NCBI GenBank assembly: GCA_002633025.1
Contig: NMRB01000143.1
Location: 449,726 to 513,725, forward strand
Length of the DNA stretch: 64,000 nucleotides
Direction: 5' to 3'
Source of the DNA: Notospermus geniculatus
Taxonomy: Eukaryota > Nemertea > Pilidiophora > Heteronemertea > Lineidae
The notes under the pieces are model-generated. The model was not told the origin of the DNA. It searched no databases and saw only the letters and a list, made by a program, of their open reading frames with translations. The translations under genes were made by a program, and so were the position numbers. This document shows, one piece after another, positions 58,601 to 64,000 of this stretch (its first letter is position 1; each line of letters starts with the position of its first letter).

Positions 58601-59146
58601 AAGATGTCTTTTTAAGGCATGGCGCGGCTAATGATTGACGGCAGCTGAACTAGCCTACGGTCGTCTTGTTGCATTGGTAGGCCTAGAAACAAAGCAAAGC
58701 GGGAAGCCAAGCCTACGGGTAGGAGGCTGTCAAAAAAACAGTGGTTGTTTTTGACAGTAGGATAAACACGGTAGATTGGACCGATGCTACAGACAGTTTC
58801 AAATATGGCTAAAAAAGACTAAGAAACCATGACATCAAACAAAGGCAACCTGTTGAAGGGCTGGCTGGCTTCTGTAGCTGATGTCCGAAAATAGATACAT
58901 AATATCATGTAATTCAGTACTTCATGCATGGAGACTGCTCTAGAACCTATTGTCGGACACCGCAACAATCAGTGGGTTTCTGACCATTTATCACTTTCCT
59001 CGATAAGTATCACATGGAGTGCATATCTCAAATAAATTCTTTAACTTATTAGCATGATTAGCGGTATGATTAGTAGATATACCTTCATCTAACGGCTCTA
59101 AAGGGGTTCCAATCGTGACAAACGTATCGTCCTCGTCCGAGTCCAT
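52690..59146 (-). CDS. GPATCH1: G-patch domain-containing protein 1
   Basis: Fourteen minus-strand coding exons: 59146-59083, 58588-58362, 58218-58070, 57423-57311, 57146-56890, 56581-56449, 56152-55871, 55779-55345, 55191-55025, 54542-54293, 54113-53926, 53761-53174, 53030-52888, 52738-52690. All junctions are GT..AG and phases agree, giving 1014 residues (human 931). The N-terminus has the family block [14 protein letters not shown] and [18 protein letters not shown]. The G-patch (about 147-175) reads [17 protein letters not shown]. Further conserved blocks are [47 protein letters not shown] and [20 protein letters not shown]. The C-terminus is Ser/Asp-rich then Lys/His-rich. G-patch proteins of this type bind RNA and activate DEAH helicases in the spliceosome. 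Exon 8 carries a five-unit 8-residue tandem repeat. Confidence 0.96.
53105..53135. repeat. Partial MITE terminus in GPATCH1 intron 12
   Basis: TGTCCTTAATAGAGAGGTGT resembles the terminal segment of the CAGTGGAACCTC element at 63203 (which reads CTCTATTAAGGACACCTC). Only one end is present, so it is a fragment or a chance match. Confidence 0.35.
54734..54950. repeat. Direct plus inverted repeat complex in GPATCH1 intron 9
   Basis: ACAATGTACTTGAAAGTACA plus AGCTATTACTTCA..CCCACTGATCA occurs twice as direct copies (about 54734-54800 and 54878-54946). Between them lies an inverted copy of the second part (near 54829-54864), so one unit can fold on itself. ATGTACTTGAAAGTACAT is itself a palindrome. 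Confidence 0.7.
55609..55728 (-). repeat. GPATCH1: 24-bp in-frame coding minisatellite (5 units) in GPATCH1 exon 8
   Basis: Five consecutive 24-bp units, starting CAGGGGGTAGGGTCCCATCC on the plus strand, encode repeated AKDGTLPP on the minus strand. The units differ at only two visible sites (one gives AKDRTLPP). Because 24 is a multiple of 3, copy-number change would keep the frame. The human protein has no such repeat as far as I know. Confidence 0.95.
57550..58016. repeat. DNA transposon remnant filling GPATCH1 intron 3
   Basis: Terminal inverted repeats of about 35 bp start AGGCCACTGAAACTAGATGA at the left, with the exact reverse complement ending at 58016. They bound a 467-bp element inside a 646-bp intron. 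The interior is GC-richer and has no open frame of note. Flanks suggest a TA or TAA target, unproven. Confidence 0.88.
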
Positions 59147-59289
59147 GGTAGGTGACGTCATCAGCAGCAAAAACGCGGACGGCGGAGATTCAGGGAAGAA
59201 AGACCATTTTGCCGTATTTGACAGATCTTTTTTGGTGCATTTCTCTTCTGCTGACAATCTCAAAACCTGATAACTTTTTGATAATCAGC
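59147..59289. promoter_or_regulatory. Bidirectional promoter GPATCH1 / NECAB with CRE
   Basis: Only 143 bp separate the divergent GPATCH1 and NECAB start codons, so both 5' UTRs and the core promoters must overlap or sit very close. A full CRE palindrome TGACGTCA occupies 59153-59160, seven bases from the GPATCH1 ATG. No TATA box is visible. Transcription may start inside this space or within the partner's transcript. Confidence 0.6.
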
Positions 59290-62200
59290 ATGGCAGACAT
59301 TAAAGCATCCCCTGATCAAGAAAAGGGAATGTCAATATTTCTAGATGTATGCTTGTGTTTTATTCACTTTTGAGATATGAACAAAAAGAGCAGAACACAT
59401 CTGCCTGCCTGCCTGTGCCTGCTCACCATATGCTCACTGCACTGGCACTGCTGGATGATTGGATGCACTAATGCAGATTGCAGTGCATGCATCGCATGAT
59501 TGTTCAGCAGTGCATGCATGGCATGCGTAGCCACCAAGAAGACTGTGCCCCGCCCCGTCCCGTCCCGTGGGAAATAGGCCTAAATGACAACTCCAGACAC
59601 ATCACTTAGCCTATATGAGATGACGTCATTGCTGCATCAGTCCCACATACAGCAGCAGAGCAGTCGAGTCCATGGACCAGGAGAATACCGGTAGTAGGCC
59701 TACTAGACTCAAGTTGCTGGCTGTCATCATATGCTTAGGCCTATAGCTAGGCCTATGTTTGATCATCTGATACAAATCATGAAATGAATTTCCCCTCCAT
59801 TTTTTTCAGGTTTTCCGCAGGGCAGATAAAAATGGTATGTATAATTTGGCCTTAACAAATAAAGGCCTGTATAGTAACTGAAGTGTCATTATTAGATCCT
59901 CATGTAACATAATAGATCCAGTTTTAACTATGAAATTTTTTTGTTACAGATGACAATTGTCTCTCTTGGAAAGAATTCTGGGAGTTTTTCTCTGATGGTG
60001 TCATGACTTCTGATGAACTAAAGGCACTTTTTCAGGAAATTGATACGCATAATACAGAGTGAGTAATTAATCAACAATTATGGACCAAAGTTAAATACAT
60101 GTACATTTCATTGATGGCGGATTTATGGTGTCTTCTTGCATTTCAGTAACATTGATACTGGAGAACTCTGTGCATACTTTGCCAAGCACATGACCTCCTT
60201 TAAGGATATCTTTGTGTCCATTGAAGGAATGAACCTCTCTGTGAATAATGCTCTTCTGAAGACAGCAAAGGTAAGGCAGTCCAGAAGCTTGATATGGGCT
60301 CTTGGGATTTTTGTCTGCTGCTGCTGGTGTTATGAGTGGCACTCTGAGACAATCATCTAAGATACAATTCCTGATGATAGAATGTTGTCTGTAACAGAGC
60401 TTTTTCCTTCTGTAAATTACAGGATTATGATAATATGTCAAAAACAGAACAATTTGTGACCAGATTCCTCATGCGTGAGCTTTCCAGTCAGCTGACAGCC
60501 CTGCAGCAACCTTTGGAGACAGCTTCAGAGAATCTTGATGGAAAGGCTAGGGAAGAAAGGTATGCACATTGAATTGCCTACAATGCTTCAGGTATCAGTA
60601 CACCTAAGGAGCAGTCATTTTGCAAATGCAAAAAACATAAATTCATAGGAAAAATAGACTGGTCACATTGTTTTTTGAGTTACGTATCATTTGAAAATCC
60701 TGCATGTTGTCAGCTGAATCAGGTCCCATGTGATAAGGAGATTGGATTCATTTGTTCTTTGTGGAGAGCAGTGAGTGGGTTTCTTGCTTGACCTGAAGGA
60801 GTAAGCCTTACATTGTATACAGTGTTGTTTTAGTGTGGACTCATTTGGTCATCCTGCACCTAAGGAGTTCAGTTGTTTACCGTACATTTTTCAGTCGTAA
60901 TTTAGGAGGAGACAGGTACTAATAAAGGATTACTTTCTACAATATTTCTTGCTCTTAAAATATTTTTCCAACTTTCTGGTGTTGTGGTTCTGACATTTCC
61001 TCTCCTGAACTATGATATTTGCTGCACATTCTAAAACTCCTAAAGGTCATGGGTATTCATTTTCCTTTATGTATTCATTTGTAATGTCGCATACGTTTGC
61101 ATGGTGAACTATTTCCTAGCAGCTAGTACATTCTTTATCTCCCATTGCACAGAATTTCTATTGGAACATTCGCATGATTCAATTCCTTTATGGGTATTTT
61201 TAGTCCCAGTTCGCGTTCTCATCAAAAGTAAGTTCAAGGGGTACTTTCTTGTGCTGGGCTTTGTAGTTTCATGTCACTTTCCTGGTGAAACCTTACAGAA
61301 AGCTACATATCATTCAGATAATGCTGTTCAAGCAAAAGTGTAAAGGCGCCGCTCCACGTGACAGTTTTCTGTCGAAAGTTTGCTGTCAGATAGTCAATTA
61401 TTGCTGTCATACAGTAGACAGCAATTATTGCTGTCTGAGAGCAATAATTGACTATCTGACAGCAAACTTTCGATAGAAAACTGTCACGTGGAGCAGCGCC
61501 TTAAGAAACAAGGTTTCATCATGTCAGTGACAAACTCTTGCTCATGCAAGACTGCAGGTGGTAGAGTTGGTGCGAGGCTGAAACTGCCATATGAGTGAAT
61601 ATTTCTTTCCAGCCTGAGATGGAATATTGATATAGCTGTAGAATTTTAACCTATTTTATCTGACATGCATTATATTTGTTTTCTAGCCTTGTGGCTCACT
61701 TTGAGTAAGTTAATCATTTCAATGTGTATTTGGTTAGGAAATGCACATTTCACTAACATTCTGTCTGCTAGAATACACTTTTTCACTACTCAAAATGTAC
61801 CTTTTAGGATGATTTTTTCTAACAAAACCAAAATTGGAAAGGTGTGACTATGAATTTCAGGACCTTCCCTTACATGCCTGGGTTTGATTAACCAAACTAC
61901 AACCACATACATGTATCCTCACTGTTGCCCCCCGCACGAAATTAATTCCGTGAATGAGTTGGGACTGTTTCAATTTCCTTTCAATTCCTGTACCCCCAAT
62001 ATTTATGCCTAGTGTTTCAAGCTTATGCATGCAGTGGAATGGTCAGAGATCATAAATGCCTGTATGTCTCATTTACCGTACTGTCCTTCACCTGAAATGG
62101 AAAGGGGAGCGAGTAGAACAAAATTTCCTGTCCTGGTAATCTTGTTCAAGTGCCCTATTTTAAATACCCTTGTGCAACAAATGTGTATAACTTTCTTGAC

Positions 62201-63522
62201 TGTTTGTGGTGAACCATTTCCCACCACAAAGGTTTCCAGTTGCTGTTGGTGTTTGTGTGTGAGCAAAGTATCTACTCTAACTGGTTTGCTAGTTTCCTAG
62301 ACACTGTTTGAAAATTTGGCCACCAGAAAACAGTATCACGACTCTCCTACATGCGAGTTTCTTCAATATTCTCTTCACTGTAGGTCTCAGTCTCTGCAGT
62401 CGAAGAGTTTGCCTGCAGATGAGGTGCGGAAACCCACTGGTATTGTCCCAGGCCGTGTAGCTCGCCGTGAGAGGAGGCAGTACACATCACAGATGTCCGA
62501 CCCCTACCCCATCACTGGAGCAAACCAACTTGTTGATGAAGTCTCACGTCTGTCAATGGTGGTTGACCGTCTTGAGAAAAGGGTAGGTTGCCATGGTAAC
62601 TGATAATTTGGCCCTCATTCTGACAGGTACTTTGAAAATCTGAAGTTGAATTTATACCCTTTGTTTTGCACAGGTTGAGATAGGTGGCATCTGCGATGAG
62701 GTCCTTGATATAGAGAGGGAGGAATTGGCGCTGATTGTTCATCGTAAGTTCAACGTTGATGAGAAACAGATCAAAGCGTTCCGTCAGAGCTTGAAGCAGT
62801 ATGTGGAAGTATGCAACAGTAATGATGCAAATGTGAGGTAAGTGAAGGTGATGATACTAGTGGCCTACTCTAATGTATCTTTCAGATGTCTTGACCTATG
62901 CTCTGATTCAGCATATGGGTGTTCCCTGTCGATACAGGTTGCATTGTTTCTTCCTTAACTTTGTGGCTAGAGACGGATATTATCAGTATATTAGCTCAGG
63001 TTTATGCTTGGCCTCCTCATGGCATGACATTACTGCTTCATTACACTTCATGCCTTTGTATCTCCTTTTAGTATCCAGGTGCGTACCTACAGCGGATCAG
63101 ACATGTACGTCGTCTATGAGGTTTGGGACTGTGAAGAGGATTGGAAGGCGTAAGTCAATATTTCTTCCCTATTTCATCTCTATCATCGAGGAAAGCACTA
63201 TATACAGTGGAACCTCTCTATTAAGGACACCTCTGGGACTGACAAAATGAATTGATCTGGTCAATTTGTCCTCCTCGCAGAGGTGTCCGTTAAGGGAGGT
63301 TCCACTGTAAGTGCTTTGTATTATCATTCCCTCATACATATCTTGGCAAGTTTTATATTGTGTACTGTGAGACCTGAAGCCAGCTCATAGTCATGACGTC
63401 TTTCATGTTTCAGTCACTTGGCCTCTCCAGGATGCAAGAACTTCCAGAGGAATAACGTCGACCATCTGGAGACACCTGAGCAATTTAACACCCTCAAGAT
63501 ACCAGTATCGTGGCTGAAGTAA
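59290..63522 (+). CDS. NECAB: NECAB (N-terminal EF-hand calcium-binding protein)
   Basis: Nine coding exons: 59290-59346, 59810-59834, 59950-60058, 60147-60270, 60423-60559, 62384-62582, 62674-62837, 63072-63149, 63414-63522. All junctions are GT..AG and phase-consistent, giving 333 residues (vertebrate NECABs about 350-400). EF-hand 1 loop is residues 25-36, DKNDDNCLSWKE, with D, N, D, S and E at ligand positions, so it should bind calcium. The second loop (DTHNTDNIDTGE) is less canonical but matches the family's EIDxHNT pattern. A central basic and coiled region follows. The C-terminal ABM (antibiotic biosynthesis monooxygenase-like) fold spans about residues 250-333, with VYEVWDCEEDWKAHL and FQRNNVDHLETPE. 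Vertebrate NECABs are cytosolic, largely neuronal calcium-binding adaptors. Which paralogue this matches cannot be told; a single invertebrate NECAB is likely. No polyadenylation signal is seen before the window ends. Confidence 0.95.
59621..59628. promoter_or_regulatory. CRE palindrome in NECAB intron 1
   Basis: A second perfect TGACGTCA about 275 bp into NECAB intron 1, near the shared promoter. It could be an intronic enhancer site for CREB/ATF factors. Evidence is the motif alone. Confidence 0.3.
61342..61503. repeat. MITE with long perfect arms in NECAB intron 5
   Basis: About 75-bp arms: AAGGCGCCGCTCCACGTGAC and the following TGTCAGATAGTCAATTATTG on the left are mirrored on the right, ending CACGTGGAGCAGCGCCTTA. 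Two or three mismatches are visible in the whole arm, so the insertion is young. Centre is ACAGTAGACAG. Confidence 0.92.
63203..63309. repeat. Tc1/mariner-like MITE in NECAB intron 8
   Basis: A 107-bp element with CAGTGGAACCTCTCTATTAA at the left and the inverted TTAAGGGAGGTTCCACTG at the right. It is flanked by TA on both sides, the target of Tc1/mariner transposases. Inner GGACACCTCTG and CAGAGGTGTCC extend the inverted repeat. Confidence 0.9.
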
Positions 63523-64000
63523 ACAACATAGGGAATACATGTACCGGTTATCTTGCTGTTCTTGAATGATACAATGCATTTTTATCGGCTTTGTGACTCA
63601 AACAGTAGGCGTTGACTGCATGTTATAACTAGTGCATTCTGTGGATTCCGCAGGGTAAGCGAGAACATTTTGAAATGGCTTTTTCTTTTCCGAATGCATC
63701 TCGGTAATGTCAAAACTGTAGTACAATGATATGATCATTCACTCTGGATGTGATCAATTTGCATTAACTTTAATGGTGCACTGTAATGGTGCACTGTAGA
63801 TTGCCCATCGACTGCCCTCCTCATTCCTCACCTACATGTAAGTCCTTTTCCTGATAGGTTTCAGGGCTGATATTTCTGGGTAGGGCTTCCATGGGCAGTC
63901 ACTACAACCATGGTGCAGTAAGCATCAACACTGTGGATGCGTACCCGTGATTGCTTATGTCTTAGGTATTTTGAAAATGAACATTTAAAGCATCTAGGTG
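63523..64000. other. NECAB: Probable NECAB 3' UTR
   Basis: Follows the NECAB stop codon. There is no further open frame or domain. A direct repeat of TAATGGTGCACTGTA occurs at about 63771-63799. The transcript probably ends beyond the window. Confidence 0.5.

Overview
The window is nuclear DNA of an animal. It has multi-exon genes with GT..AG introns and no bacterial gene organisation. The intergenic DNA and introns are full of short inverted-repeat transposon remnants, and short palindromes such as ACCGGT and TAGGCCTA recur throughout. The gene set together with this repeat style suggests a marine invertebrate deuterostome, most likely an echinoderm or close relative. That placement is an inference, not a proof.

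Seven protein-coding genes can be built with consistent splice sites and reading phase. From left to right they are: (1) minus strand, a ~2500-residue protein with about 32 C2H2 zinc fingers in two coding exons (6684-14316), whose candidate non-coding first exon lies 16 kb upstream near 30.65 kb; (2) minus strand, a three-exon SNX20/SNX21-type sorting nexin (33505-35054); (3) plus strand, a single-coding-exon BTB/C2H2 transcription factor (35752-38043), head to head with the sorting nexin; (4) plus strand, a single-coding-exon protein with an ankyrin-repeat N-terminus and a Mab-21/cGAS-like nucleotidyltransferase C-terminus (41439-44309); (5) plus strand, ITFG1 (15 coding exons, 614 residues, 46357-51165); (6) minus strand, GPATCH1 (14 coding exons, 1014 residues, 52690-59146), tail to tail with ITFG1; (7) plus strand, NECAB (9 coding exons, 333 residues, 59290-63522), head to head with GPATCH1 with only 143 bp between the start codons.

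The genes do not form a pathway. Two divergent pairs (sorting nexin/BTB-ZF and GPATCH1/NECAB) probably share promoters. The most biologically interesting gene is the ankyrin/Mab-21 fusion. It keeps a GS motif, an ExD acidic pair and a third aspartate, the hallmarks of catalytically competent cGAS-like receptors (cGLRs). It is therefore a candidate innate immune sensor with an ankyrin-repeat sensing arm.

The rest is repeat-rich. A 37-bp tandem array lies just past the zinc-finger gene's stop codon. A 1.4-kb tandem duplication has an N at its junction. At least a dozen MITE-like foldback elements, a 39-bp near-perfect palindrome and a 38-bp minisatellite are also present. No tRNA, rRNA or CRISPR array was recognised. 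All exon boundaries were read by eye from splice consensus and phase. UTR extents and transcription starts are inferred.
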